Notes: generated from the sequence alone by a model not told the origin. A stretch of 64,000 nucleotides of DNA from JBFWUW01 sp050247075 (GCA_050247075.1 JBFWUW010000010.1:1-64000), one strand, 5' to 3'. Numbered from the stretch's first letter, positions 52,486 through 61,720 are shown. Numbers and translations: made by a program.

Positions 52486-53370
52486 ATGCATTTTGCCGTC
52501 TTGGCTTCGCCCGATAGTTGGTATCTCAAAGACCTGACGCGGGCGGCGGGCCAGCGGCACCGCATTTCGCTCGCTTGCTTCACCGAATTGGCGGCGCGGG
52601 TGCAAATCGACGGCGAGGCGGTTTGGTCCGCCGGCACGCAACTGCGCGATGTCGATGGCGTGCTCGTCCGCACCATGCCGCCTGGATCGTTGGAGCAGGT
52701 CGTGTTTCGCATGGATGCCTTGGCCCGGCTGGAGGCCGCCGGCATATTGGTGCTCAATCCGCCTAAAGCGATTGAAACGGCGGTCGATAAATATCTGTGC
52801 TCGGCCCGCTTGCAAGCGGCTGGGTTGCCCGTCCCCAGGACCATCATCTGCCAGACGGTCGATGACGCCATGGCCGGGTTTGAGGAACTCGGCCAGGATG
52901 TCGTCATCAAACCGGTGTTTGGGGCGGAAGGACGAGGCATCGCCCGATTGAACGACGAAGCCATGGCGCTGCGGGCGTTCAAACTTCTGGCCGATTTGCG
53001 GGCCGTGATTTACCTGCAAGAATTCGTGCCACACGAAGGGTGCGACTTGCGGGTGTTTGCCGTGGGGGACCATCTGTTGGCCATGCGCCGCCGCAATCCG
53101 CTGGACTGGCGGACGAACGTCAGCCGCGGTGCAACGGGTGAAGCCGTGGAGATTTCAGACGAGATGGCCCGATTGGCCCGGGCGTCGGTCGCGGCGGTTG
53201 GTGCTCCCGTGGCGGGGGTAGACCTGTTGCCGGCCCGCGACGGACGGTTGCTGGTGATCGAAGTCAACGCGGTTCCAGGCTGGCAGGCGCTGGGCCGGGC
53301 TTGCAAAGTGGATGTGGCCGAGCTGGTGCTGTCGTATTGCGAGTCGCGCGTGTTGGGGACGGCCCGATGA
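52486..53370 (+). CDS. RimK-like ATP-grasp ligase
   Basis: The 294-residue protein has ATP-grasp landmarks in order: DKYLCSARLQAAGLPVPRTI, VVIKPVFGAEGRGIARL, YLQEFVPHEGCDLRVFAVGD and LLVIEVNAVPGWQALG. It is close to the RimK group, which adds Glu or other amino acids to a carboxylate; in planctomycetes a RimK relative also serves tetrahydromethanopterin modification. The substrate here is unknown. Its TGA overlaps the next ATG. Confidence 0.88.
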   Translation: MHFAVLASPDSWYLKDLTRAAGQRHRISLACFTELAARVQIDGEAVWSAGTQLRDVDGVLVRTMPPGSLEQVVFRMDALARLEAAGILVLNPPKAIETAVDKYLCSARLQAAGLPVPRTIICQTVDDAMAGFEELGQDVVIKPVFGAEGRGIARLNDEAMALRAFKLLADLRAVIYLQEFVPHEGCDLRVFAVGDHLLAMRRRNPLDWRTNVSRGATGEAVEISDEMARLARASVAAVGAPVAGVDLLPARDGRLLVIEVNAVPGWQALGRACKVDVAELVLSYCESRVLGTAR

Positions 53371-55040
53371 CCGATGACGGCCATGCATCGCCACGGCATC
53401 TGAACGTCGCAAAACGATTGACCGACTGCGCCCATCGGCAACCCAACGCCATCGCCGTAATTGTACCCGTGCGCGGGGGCACGGGAAAAAGCGAGTACGC
53501 TCGCCACACGTTTCGGCAATTGGATGACGATAGCTCAACGATAGCACGGGGGCTGATTCGACTGGGGATCACGCCCGGTATGCGGCTGGCGCTGTTGGTG
53601 CGTCCGGGGTTTGAGTTTATTTCGCTGGTGTTTGCCTTGCTCAAGTCGGGCGCGGTGCAAGTACTGGTCGATCCCGGGTTGGGCAAGCGGAATGCCTTGC
53701 AATGCCTGGCCGAGATGGAACCCGAAGGCTTTATCGCCATTCCCCCCGGGCAAGCAGCCCGCTGCCTGTTTCGCGGACAATTTCCGCGGGCGCGGCTGAA
53801 CGTCACGGTTGGCCGGCGTTGGTTCTGGCCGGGGCCGACGTTGCAAGACGTTCGCCGGGCTGGCCAACCGGCTGGTGAATTGCCGGCCACCACGGCGGAC
53901 GAGCCGGCCGCCATCATCTTTACCTCAGGGAGTACCGGCCCTCCCAAGGGCGTGTTGTACAGCCACGGCAATTTCGACCGGCAAGTGACGGAAATCCGCG
54001 ACCAGTACCAGATTGAGCCCGGCACGATCGACGTGGCCTGCTTTCCACTCTTTGCGCTGTTCAATTGCGCGATGGGGGCGACGACTGTCTTTCCGGTCAT
54101 GGATGCCTCGCGGCCGGCCGCCGTCGATCCGCGGAATATCATCAAAGTCGTGCAAGATCTGGGTGCCACGCAATCGTTTGGTTCGCCGGCGGTTTGGAAT
54201 AAGGTGGGCCGTTATTGCCAACAGCACAACATCAGCCTGCCCACTTTGCGCCGCGTGCTATCGGCCGGTGCGCCCGTCCCCACGCATGTGCTGGAGAGAA
54301 TGTCCCACTGCATCGCCGCCGATGGCGAGGTGCATACGCCGTACGGCGCGACCGAAGCGCTGCCCGTGGCCACGATCTCTGCCCGCGAGGTGATTCAGCA
54401 GACAGCCGCCAAGACGCAGTCGGGCGGCGGTGTCTGCGTGGGCCAGCGATTCGCGGGCATCGAATGGAAAGTCGCGCGGATTGTGGATGGTCCCTTCGAA
54501 TCAGTCGATGCGATCCAGGAACTTCCGCGGGGTGAAATAGGCGAATTGCTGGTCCGCGGGCCGGTCGTTACCCGACGGTACATGGCACGCGACGAAGCTA
54601 CCGCCAAGGCCAAGGTGCCCGATGGCGATACCTTTTGGCACCGCATGGGAGATGCCGGTTACTTGGACGAGGAAGACCGATTTTGGTTTTGCGGGCGGGT
54701 CGGGCACCGCGTAGTGACCGGCGAGGAGACTCTTTTTACAATTCCCTGCGAGGCTATCTACAACGCGCATCCCGATGTCAATCGCTCGGCACTCGTCGGA
54801 ATCGGCCAGCCGGGCCAGGCCACGCCGGTCATGATTCTGGAGCCAGCCACCGGGCTTTGGCCCCCAGGGGCAGCAGATCGGCGGAACTTTATCGAAACGG
54901 CCCGGCAACTTGGCAAGGCCAACCCGTTGACTGCCGGGATCGAGCACTTCTTGTTGCATCGCTCGTTTCCGGTCGACGTGCGGCACAACGCCAAGATCTT
55001 CCGCGAAAAACTGGCTGTCTGGGCAGCGCGAAGAGTTTGA
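53367..55040 (+). CDS. OleC-like acyl-AMP ligase
   Basis: The 557-residue ANL-superfamily enzyme has the P-loop FTSGSTGPPKGVLYSH, VEVHTPYGATEALP-type motif (TPYGATEALPVATISA), the GDAGYLDEEDRFWFCGRVGH hinge and a C-terminal Lys in RHNAKIFREKL. The body (FPLFALFNCAMGATTVFPVM, SAGAPVPTHVLERM) resembles OleC, which converts beta-hydroxy acids to beta-lactones in long-chain olefin formation. OleA, OleB and OleD are not in the window. The ATG overlaps the ATP-grasp stop (ATGA). The OleC call is by memory of the family. Confidence 0.8.
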   Translation: MTDDGHASPRHLNVAKRLTDCAHRQPNAIAVIVPVRGGTGKSEYARHTFRQLDDDSSTIARGLIRLGITPGMRLALLVRPGFEFISLVFALLKSGAVQVLVDPGLGKRNALQCLAEMEPEGFIAIPPGQAARCLFRGQFPRARLNVTVGRRWFWPGPTLQDVRRAGQPAGELPATTADEPAAIIFTSGSTGPPKGVLYSHGNFDRQVTEIRDQYQIEPGTIDVACFPLFALFNCAMGATTVFPVMDASRPAAVDPRNIIKVVQDLGATQSFGSPAVWNKVGRYCQQHNISLPTLRRVLSAGAPVPTHVLERMSHCIAADGEVHTPYGATEALPVATISAREVIQQTAAKTQSGGGVCVGQRFAGIEWKVARIVDGPFESVDAIQELPRGEIGELLVRGPVVTRRYMARDEATAKAKVPDGDTFWHRMGDAGYLDEEDRFWFCGRVGHRVVTGEETLFTIPCEAIYNAHPDVNRSALVGIGQPGQATPVMILEPATGLWPPGAADRRNFIETARQLGKANPLTAGIEHFLLHRSFPVDVRHNAKIFREKLAVWAARRV

Positions 55041-55443
55041 GGGGAGGACGCCCCCGTGTTCGCCGTCGGAGCCGTTTCCCCAAAATCGCGCTTGGATTGC
55101 AGGGAACTTTGGCCGAGCCGCGACCGTCTTATAGCGGATCGTTTGGATAATGATCCTTTGTGAACGATTCAAATTGCATAGCTTTCGGCCTTCCGTTGGT
55201 CGGCCTGGGCTCATTGGCCGTACGAAACGCAATAATCCTCGAAGTTATTCAGGCTGCGTTGCAATTTTGTTGCTTAATCGTCCGGTTTGGTGGTGGCGAA
55301 TCGTGCTGCTCATCATGCCCGAACGCTTGGCGCGGCCCAGATTTAGTGGATAATTGTTTAGATTCAGTCAGGCGACGATGGGGATATCTCGCTTCTCCGG
55401 CGATGTTAAGCATCTCTCCCCTTTCCGCCCAGCGAGCGTTGCC
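55041..55443. other. intergenic region, no gene seen
   Basis: The region precedes the kinase gene. A GCCGTCGGAGCCG fragment of the dispersed repeat lies near 55059. The open frame to 55354 upstream of the chosen kinase start shows no family similarity. No clear promoter is recognised. Confidence 0.45.
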
Positions 55444-56856
55444 ATGGCCAAAACGTCCAGCGGACCTGCTTTTCAATCGACGGCCATCGCCAGCGGATTG
55501 ATCACGCGCGAGGAAATCGCCGCCGCGTTGGAGTCCATGCGGGCACAATCCGATCGGCCCGGCGCCAAGTTCAAGGACGAACAACTGGCGGCCAAACTGA
55601 TCGAAATGGGCCGCCTGAACTATTGGCAGGCCGAGCAACTGCTAGCCGGCCGGTCGAAGTTCACTCTGGGACCGTACCGCATCTTGGATTCTTTGGGCCA
55701 AGGCGGCATGGGGCAGGTGTTTAAGGGGGAACACTCCATCATGCGCCGCGTGGTGGCCATTAAGGTGCTGCCGCGAAGCAAATCGACCCCCTCATCCGAG
55801 GCCAACTTTCTGCGGGAAGTTCAGGCCCAGGCACAACTCGACCACGAAAACCTGGTCCGCGCTTACGACGCCGGACGCGATGGCAATGTCCATTACCTGG
55901 TGACGGAGTATGTGCCCGGCACCGATTTGCGACGGCTCATTCGCCGGCAAGGCCGCTTGTCGATGCATGCCGCCGCCATGATTGTGGCGCACTCCGCCGC
56001 CGGACTGGCCCACGCGCACAGTCGCGGGCTGATCCATCGCGACGTGAAGCCCGGCAACCTTTTGGTGACGCCCGAGGGCTTTACCAAGGTGCTCGATCTG
56101 GGCCTGGCCGGTTTTTTGCATGCCGAGCCGGCGGAGCAGCCCGATCCGCGTAACGTAAAAATCGTGGGGACCGCCGACTACCTGGCGCCCGAACAGATCA
56201 AGACACCGGAAAAACTGACCGCCGCCTGCGACATCTACGCGCTAGGTTGTACGCTGTATTACGCCGTCACGGGCAAGGTGCCATTTCCTGGCGGATCGAG
56301 CCAGGACAAAGCCCGGGCGCATTGCAGCCTGCAACCGCTCGATCCACGCAGGCTCAACCCCGATTTGTCCGACGACTTCGTCGACGTGATCGCCCGCATG
56401 ATGGCCAAGGAAATTGGCGAACGGATGCAGAGCATGGACGACGTGGTCGCGGCGCTTTCGCCCTGGACCGGTGAAGACGGCAAAATGGCCGCCCGCGCGG
56501 CGGGTTCGCAGCAAGATCCGCCGCCAGCGCGGGCCCAGCGGTATGCGGGTACCGTCGAACCGGTGGGAGACTTTGGCGAAACACAAGTCGTCCCAACCGC
56601 GGCTGAGGATGACCTGCTGGAGGAAGAGTCGGACCAGCTTTCGCAAATCTCACAAGTGTCGCAGACCAGCCAGGTCTCGCAGGGGACTTCTCCTTCGCCG
56701 GTTGCCTTTCAAGAGACAATACCGATCTACCCGCCGCAGCCCAACACGGGGGGCGTGGGCCTAAGCCCTGGGGTTCTCATCTTGATTATCATCGGACTGG
56801 CGACGGCGGTGGGTGCGTTGGGGGCGATCTTCGTTCTGATGCTCTTTCCCGGGTGA
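55444..56856 (+). CDS. Ser/Thr protein kinase with C-terminal membrane anchor
   Basis: The 470-residue protein has a short N-terminal helical part, then a Hanks-type kinase: glycine loop GQGGMGQVFKG, Lys107 in VAIKVL, catalytic HRDVKPGNLLV, DLG instead of DFG (VLDLGLAGF), and APEQ. The DLG form is common in planctomycetes. A low-complexity SQ-rich stretch (QLSQISQVSQTSQVSQ) and one C-terminal transmembrane helix (LILIIIGLATAVGALGAIFV) follow. There is no PASTA or other sensor domain. ATG 55444 is chosen; an upstream frame to 55354 has no support. Confidence 0.93.
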   Translation: MAKTSSGPAFQSTAIASGLITREEIAAALESMRAQSDRPGAKFKDEQLAAKLIEMGRLNYWQAEQLLAGRSKFTLGPYRILDSLGQGGMGQVFKGEHSIMRRVVAIKVLPRSKSTPSSEANFLREVQAQAQLDHENLVRAYDAGRDGNVHYLVTEYVPGTDLRRLIRRQGRLSMHAAAMIVAHSAAGLAHAHSRGLIHRDVKPGNLLVTPEGFTKVLDLGLAGFLHAEPAEQPDPRNVKIVGTADYLAPEQIKTPEKLTAACDIYALGCTLYYAVTGKVPFPGGSSQDKARAHCSLQPLDPRRLNPDLSDDFVDVIARMMAKEIGERMQSMDDVVAALSPWTGEDGKMAARAAGSQQDPPPARAQRYAGTVEPVGDFGETQVVPTAAEDDLLEEESDQLSQISQVSQTSQVSQGTSPSPVAFQETIPIYPPQPNTGGVGLSPGVLILIIIGLATAVGALGAIFVLMLFPG

Positions 56857-56876
56857 GCCCTTGCTCAACGGGGCTG

Positions 56877-57125
56877 TTAGCGCTCGATCTCGTGAAAGAT
56901 ATCTCGCAGTTCACGGACTGAGACCTCTTCCAGCCGTTTGCCACGCTGATCGAGCTTTTCGTTCATCTTGATGGCGGTCTCTTGCATCTTGGCGTGCGTC
57001 TCCTCGGACCCGCCCATCAGCACGAAGTTTTTGCCGCGCGTGAGCCGCTTATGCTCGTCGGGAGTATCGAGACCGAGGCCCACCAAGGTCGCGGTTTTTT
57101 TCTTTTTTTGATTGACGGCTTTCAC
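56877..57125 (-). CDS. small basic/acidic helical protein
   Basis: An 82-residue protein, KAVNQKKKKTATLVGLGL at the start, GGSEETHAKMQETAIKMN in the middle and SVRELRDIFHEIER at the end. I do not recognise a domain, but similar short proteins recur in planctomycetes. The start is GTG 57125, with AAGGGTAA upstream; a longer frame to 57230 is unlikely. It converges with the kinase gene (20-base gap). Confidence 0.6.
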   Translation of the reverse strand: MKAVNQKKKKTATLVGLGLDTPDEHKRLTRGKNFVLMGGSEETHAKMQETAIKMNEKLDQRGKRLEEVSVRELRDIFHEIER

Positions 57126-57413
57126 GTTTTTTACCCTTGGCCAGGGAAATGACGAACGAAGCAGGCGGACATTGTTCAATCCATTATATCTTCGCCCTTT
57201 TGGTGAAGATTCTTCATTCTGGGCAATCAATGCCTCTTACAACTATACGGACGGCCACGCGAATGGGTCAAGGCAACGGCCTCTGGCAAATAGGCGAGCG
57301 AATCATCCTGGGGAACCAGCCGATGCGGTAACTCCGCCGCCGGGGTAGACTCATCTTCGGTCAGCGGGCAATTTTGCGTAGCACGGGCCGAAGCAACCGC
57401 AACAAGGTGAAGC

Positions 57414-58535
57414 GTGGATGACTGTCTGATTGTGGGGGCCGGCGTGGTCGGCCTGTCACTGGCCTACGAATTGTCGAGCCACGGGCTGCGCGTGCGGGTG
57501 ATCGACCGCGGCACGCCCGGCCAGGAGAGCTCTTGGGCCGGAGCCGGCCTGTTGCCCCCCGCGCCGCGGGCATCGGCCGATCCGCTCGACCAATTGGCCG
57601 CGCTCAGCAATGGCTTGCACTCCGATTGGGCCGAGCGGTTGAAGGTCGAGACCGGCATCGACAACGGTTACTTGCGGTCGGGCGCGGTCTATGCCGCCCA
57701 ATCAACAGCCGAGGCCGAGTCTCTCCGCGGTGCCGCCGTGGAATGGAGCGAACAAGGCATCGTGGTGGAAGCCTTGCCCGCCGCCCGGCTGGCCCAGATC
57801 GAACCGGCACTGGCCGAGGCCCCCGCGGCGGGCCGGGTCAAAGCGGCCTATTTTCTGCCGGACGAGGCCCAAATCCGCAACCCGCGGCATATCCAGGCGC
57901 TGCTGGCGGCCTGCCTGGCCCGTGGTGTCAACGTGTCGGCCGGCTTGCCGGCCGACGGCTTCGTACTGCGCAACGGGCGCGTGGAAGGGGTGCGGACCGT
58001 GGCGGGGCAACTCCGCGCAGAGCGGTACTGCCTCTGCGGCGGAGCCTGGACCGCCGGGTTGATGGACCGCTTGGGGCTGCCGCTGGCGGTGCGGCCCGTC
58101 CGCGGCCAAATGGTGCTGCTGCATGCCGATCGGTCCCTATTGCGGCGGATTGTCAACGTCGGCCCGCGCTATCTGGTGCCGCGGGCGGATGGCCGCCTGT
58201 TGATCGGCTCGACCGAGGAAGAGGCGGGCTTTGACAAGCGGACAACGGCGGCCGGGGTGGCGGGCCTGCTCGACTTTGGCCTGTCGCTGTTACCCGCACT
58301 CGGTTCGATGAGGATCGAACAAACCTGGGCCGGGTTGCGGCCCGCCACGGCCGACCACCGTCCCTACCTGGGTGCCGCGCCCGGCGTCGATAACCTCTTT
58401 GTGGCCGCCGGACACTTTCGGGCGGGCCTGCAACTCTCCACCGGCACCGCCAGTGTCATGGCTCAACTGCTGCGAGGTGAACCGCCCTCGCTAGACCCGC
58501 ACGCCTTTCGTTGTGATCGAGCCGTGCCGCTGTAG
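57414..58535 (+). CDS. thiO: glycine oxidase ThiO-type FAD-dependent amine oxidase
   Basis: The 373-residue flavoprotein has the FAD Rossmann motif IVGAGVVGLSLAYELSSHG, SSWAGAGLLPP, VRPVRGQMVLL, RYLVPRADGRLLIGSTEEEAGFD and the C-terminal GLRPATADHRPYLGAAP and AAGHFRAGLQLSTGTA. It matches ThiO, which oxidises glycine to an imine for thiazole synthesis in thiamin. The start is GTG 57414 behind AAGGTG; the nearby ATG at 57418 is out of frame. No other thi gene is adjacent. Confidence 0.92.
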   Translation: MDDCLIVGAGVVGLSLAYELSSHGLRVRVIDRGTPGQESSWAGAGLLPPAPRASADPLDQLAALSNGLHSDWAERLKVETGIDNGYLRSGAVYAAQSTAEAESLRGAAVEWSEQGIVVEALPAARLAQIEPALAEAPAAGRVKAAYFLPDEAQIRNPRHIQALLAACLARGVNVSAGLPADGFVLRNGRVEGVRTVAGQLRAERYCLCGGAWTAGLMDRLGLPLAVRPVRGQMVLLHADRSLLRRIVNVGPRYLVPRADGRLLIGSTEEEAGFDKRTTAAGVAGLLDFGLSLLPALGSMRIEQTWAGLRPATADHRPYLGAAPGVDNLFVAAGHFRAGLQLSTGTASVMAQLLRGEPPSLDPHAFRCDRAVPL

Positions 58536-59241
58536 TGCAGGGTGCAGCGATACCGCGACTTGCTTGCTTTCCCGCTGGGAGCGGTTGGAATTCGTGGCTG
58601 GCGGCGATAATTCCATTCAGGCGAAGAGCTGGATGTTCCCATAACCGTCCGAGTGATCAAAAGCCGCGCAGCGAGCTAGACGATGACATGGCTTGGCAAT
58701 TGTATTCACGAAATGAAGTTGATCGCTTTACGGCAGTTCCCCAATCGCCGGACGACACCACACCACGCGTATGTCCTGTCTGTCGTGAACCGGCCATCAG
58801 GCATTATTAGCACGATGACAAGTTGTCGGGTTCTCCGATCCCTGGTGGCACTTCGTGGTTCTGGTGTCCAGATTGTCGCAAATGTGCGTTAGGATTCGGT
58901 ACGAAATAACTTCCCCAATTGTCTCCCTCTCCCGGTACACTGGGAGAGGGTTGGGGAGAAGGGGATATGGCGAAATGGACGCCATCAGCCGGCCCTCACT
59001 CCGGCCCTCTCTCAAAGGGAGAGGGAGTTCGCATGAGGAAGTTATTTCATGTCGCATCCTTATTCAACGGCCGGTCGCTGCAAAACGACTTTGATTACAA
59101 CGCCCCACTTTCTGACCAGATTGCGACGGTGCCGGAAGGAGCCGCGCCGCGGCGTATATTCGGCGGCTGGGCGGCGCGATAGAATGGCGGCTGCTAGTGG
59201 CGCAATCGCCACCTGGAATTCTCTTGCCTGCCGGAGGCTGT
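58536..59241. other. 700-bp spacer with MITE-like element
   Basis: No gene is seen. The main content is the element at 58890-59062. Open frames in the rest are short and lack ribosome-binding sites. The last 180 bases form the lipoprotein leader. Confidence 0.6.
58890..59062. mobile_element. MITE-like 173-bp element with 25-bp imperfect terminal inverted repeats
   Basis: The left end 58890-58914 (TAGGATTCGGTACGAAATAA...) and right end 59037-59062 are imperfect reverse complements; the innermost 12 bases, GAAATAACTTCC and its complement, are exact. Inside are two hairpins: CCCTCTCCC/GGGAGAGGG at 58925-58950 and a similar one at 59005-59025. There is no reading frame or transposase. I infer a non-autonomous element. 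A hairpin of the same core lies at 19398-19425. Confidence 0.6.
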
Positions 59242-59709
59242 ATGGTCCGTTTAACTGTCTGCTTGGTGGCGTTGGTGTTTTTGGCTGGTTGCGGAGATCT
59301 GACGCAGAGTTCCAACCAACCGGCCGACCGGGGAATTATCGGCAAGACCACGCAAGATGTGGGCGAGTACCGTGCCGATGCCAACCGCGAAGTCAGCGAC
59401 GGCAAGATTGGCGAGATCGACCCGGCGCTCGGGCCGCTGGCACCGCTGAAAGCCTATGGACCGGTGCTAGAACAGGTCACCACGTTGGCCGTGCAGCAAA
59501 ACTTGCAGTTGTATCATGCCGAACATGGCCGTTACCCCAAGGACCATGCGGAGTTCATGGAAGTCATCATCAAGGCCTACAACATGCAGTTGCCCGTGCT
59601 GCCCGCCGGCAACCAATACCAGTACGATGTTGAGAATCATCAGCTTATTATTGTGAAGCCAGAAGGAGAGAAGGAAGAGGCGACCGCGGAAGGGCAGGGG
59701 GGGGAATGA
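59242..59709 (+). CDS. lipoprotein of unknown function
   Basis: The 155-residue protein has a lipoprotein signal (LVALVFLAGCGDLTQSSNQP, lipobox LAGC), then a soluble helix-rich part (AYGPVLEQVTTLAVQQNLQL, HGRYPKDHAEFMEVII, YQYDVENHQLIIVKP) and an acidic tail. The middle HGRYP segment resembles the pilin/pseudopilin-type C-terminal 'fold' often attached to planctomycete lipoproteins. ATG 59242 follows CCGGAGG. The last codons overlap a GGGCAGGG run. Confidence 0.8.
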   Translation: MVRLTVCLVALVFLAGCGDLTQSSNQPADRGIIGKTTQDVGEYRADANREVSDGKIGEIDPALGPLAPLKAYGPVLEQVTTLAVQQNLQLYHAEHGRYPKDHAEFMEVIIKAYNMQLPVLPAGNQYQYDVENHQLIIVKPEGEKEEATAEGQGGE

Positions 59710-59713
59710 GGGG

Positions 59714-59795
59714 GTTTTCAGTTTTCAGTTTTCAGTAAGCAACGAGAAGCTGCTTGCCTCTCTCATACCTCATATCTTCTACCTCATACCTCGGC
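59714..59795. repeat. TTTTCAG and CATACCTCATA simple-sequence module
   Basis: TTTTCAGTTTTCAGTTTTCAG followed by AAGCAACGAGAAGCTGCTT and CATACCTCATATC-like repeats. Same ingredients as at 3574-3660. It extends a few bases past the histidine-kinase stop. Confidence 0.6.
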
Positions 59796-61139
59796 TGGCA
59801 ATCGCAGCTCAAAGCAAGTCTGGCCGTTCAGCCGGTGAAACCCCAAGGTTCCTCCGTGCGCTTCAGCAATTTGACGGGCGACGACAAGGCCCAACCCCAC
59901 GCCTTCCGGCTTGCTGGTGACGAAGGGTTCGAACAGGCGATCGGCGACTTCGGCCGGCGGCCCGGGACCGTTGTCGAACACGCGAATCACGACTTTCCGT
60001 GCCGGTTCGTCGGCGGCAAGTTCCAGGCGCACCGATCCGCCCAGGCCCACGGCTTCACTGGCATTCAAGACCAAATTCATCAAGCATTGCCGCAACTGGC
60101 CGGCATCGGCCAGTAGGCGGGGCAGGGCAGGGGGGGGCCGCAGTTCCAGGGCCACATTGCGATGGCGGCACGCCGGTTCGATCAGGGCCAGCAAATCGGC
60201 GGCGAGCGCTGACAGGTCGCATGCGGTTACGTTGGGGGACTCTGGCTGGCCCGCCGCCAAGAACCGCCGCAGATGTTCTTCCGTTAGTTCTAACTGCCGC
60301 AGTACTACCTCCAGGCTTTCCGCATCGGCCTGGCAGTGCCGTTGGTGCAGTTGCGCGGCCAGCCGGGCACCTGTCACCTGGTTGCGCAGTGTGTGCGCCA
60401 TGCCGCCACTCAGCCGGCCCAGCAACGAAAGCCGCTCGCCGCGGCGGACAGCCCCGCGAAGTTCATCCAACTGGCCCCCCAGGGAGTTGACCGATACGAC
60501 AAGGTCGCGAATTTCATCGTCGCGGGCAGGGCAGGGCAGGGGGGAGAAGGATCCCTCGGCCACCCGGGCAACCTGGCGGCTGACTTGCAGTACTGGACGG
60601 CTGATGCGGCCCGCGATGAGAAACGCCAGCAAGGCGGCTACGGCCAGCGTAGCCGCGCCGACCAGCAAATGGGGCAGAGCGGCCTCGCGCCTCAGCCGGG
60701 CCATAGATGCTTCCGGGTAGAGGATTTGCAGCGTCCGGGCTTCCACCCGCGATCTTCCCGGGGGCAACGTCAGGGCCGCCAGAAAGTACCGTTCCTGGCC
60801 GATCTCCAGCGGGGTCGTCAGTTCCAGCAACCGCCAATCGTCGGCCGCCACCACCGGCGGCAATTCTGGCAACGCACCGCTGGCCGCCACGATCCGCCCA
60901 TCGGCAGCAACAATAGCGTACTCCGCGCCCGACAGCCCGCGCATCTGCCGCAACGTCCGTTCGGTCAGCGGAAAGTTCGCTTCTTGCAAGGTGCGGGCGA
61001 TGGCCCGCAACTGTTCGGCCGTCTGCCGTTCGCTGCGGCCCGCCGCCAATTGGGCATCCAACAGCGTCAAGCCAAACAATCCGGCAACCATCAGGCCGGC
61101 GAATGGGAGCAGGATTTGGTAGCGGATGGGGAGACGCAC
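59784..61139 (-). CDS. two-component sensor histidine kinase
   Basis: The 451-residue protein has an N-terminal membrane helix, a periplasmic sensor domain (AEYAIVAADGRIVAASGALP, PAS/Cache-like), a second helix, a HAMP-like linker (GRISRPVLQVSRQVARVAEG), and a catalytic core. The phospho-accepting His is in LSGGMAHTLRNQV. The ATPase motifs are N-box LMNLVLNASEAVG, DNGPGPP and GVGLGLVVARQIAEAHGG. No response regulator is adjacent, so it is an orphan here. Two GGGCAGGG clusters fall in its frame. Confidence 0.93.
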   Translation of the reverse strand: MRLPIRYQILLPFAGLMVAGLFGLTLLDAQLAAGRSERQTAEQLRAIARTLQEANFPLTERTLRQMRGLSGAEYAIVAADGRIVAASGALPELPPVVAADDWRLLELTTPLEIGQERYFLAALTLPPGRSRVEARTLQILYPEASMARLRREAALPHLLVGAATLAVAALLAFLIAGRISRPVLQVSRQVARVAEGSFSPLPCPARDDEIRDLVVSVNSLGGQLDELRGAVRRGERLSLLGRLSGGMAHTLRNQVTGARLAAQLHQRHCQADAESLEVVLRQLELTEEHLRRFLAAGQPESPNVTACDLSALAADLLALIEPACRHRNVALELRPPPALPRLLADAGQLRQCLMNLVLNASEAVGLGGSVRLELAADEPARKVVIRVFDNGPGPPAEVADRLFEPFVTSKPEGVGLGLVVARQIAEAHGGTLGFHRLNGQTCFELRLPAEV

Positions 61140-61145
61140 GGGAAC

Positions 61146-61180
61146 GTTGATTTTCGAGTTTTGATTTTTGATTTTGGATT
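61146..61180. repeat. TTTTGATTTTTGATTTTGG repeat
   Basis: A low-complexity A/T-run element matching the one at 1428-1545, upstream of the histidine-kinase start. Confidence 0.5.
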
Positions 61181-61315
61181 GTCAGCCGGGCGTGGCCAGC
61201 AAATCGTGGCTGCCGAAGTGTATCTGGCTGATTGCTGACAGGTGAAAGTTGACGGCTCGACTTCCCGCGCTTGCTTGCCATCGCGTTGTCACGCGCAGAT
61301 GTGATGTAAGGTGGG

Positions 61316-61720
61316 TCAGAATGCGTAGCCAGACTCGCCAAGCATGCGGCGAAATTCAATGGCCTCTAGATCGTTGATCCGAAGCACGGAGATAGTTGCT
61401 CGACCTGTTGAAGTAATGCCGACGAGGACACCTTCGTTCCATTCAAAATGATCCGGCCACTCGTCTTTGCGAGGATGAAAAAGCTGAACAGCGATGTCTG
61501 GTTCGCCGTCCGGATCGATCCCCGCGATATTCGGGCCTTTGAAGCTATTGCAGTAATAGCAACTTAGGGCAAGGTTCTCGGCAGCGGTCACACCACCGTG
61601 CTTTTCGGCAATCACATGGTCAATCTGAAATGGCAGCCAGGCGTGCGCGGCGGGAAAGAGGCAATATTCGCACCGGCGGCGGGCTCGTTCCCAGATGAGT
61701 TCAAGCAGCGATGGTTTCAT
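61316..61720 (-). CDS. HNH endonuclease-like protein
   Basis: The 134-residue protein has a zinc-ribbon Cys pair (RRCEYC), and an HNH core IDHVIAEKHGG, NLALSCYYCNSFKGPN with the His and Asn ligands intact. The tail, FHPRKDEWPDHFEWNEGVLV and LVGITSTGRATISVLRIN, is a familiar extension of this HNH type. It has a start overlapping the small upstream gene. Whether it cuts DNA as a free enzyme or regulates the pair is not known. Confidence 0.88.
   Translation of the reverse strand: MKPSLLELIWERARRRCEYCLFPAAHAWLPFQIDHVIAEKHGGVTAAENLALSCYYCNSFKGPNIAGIDPDGEPDIAVQLFHPRKDEWPDHFEWNEGVLVGITSTGRATISVLRINDLEAIEFRRMLGESGYAF

Noticed and set aside
61241..61315. possible tRNA-like fold in the spacer upstream of the histidine kinase
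   Set aside because: No anticodon arm or T-loop sequence was found; composition is simple spacer sequence.
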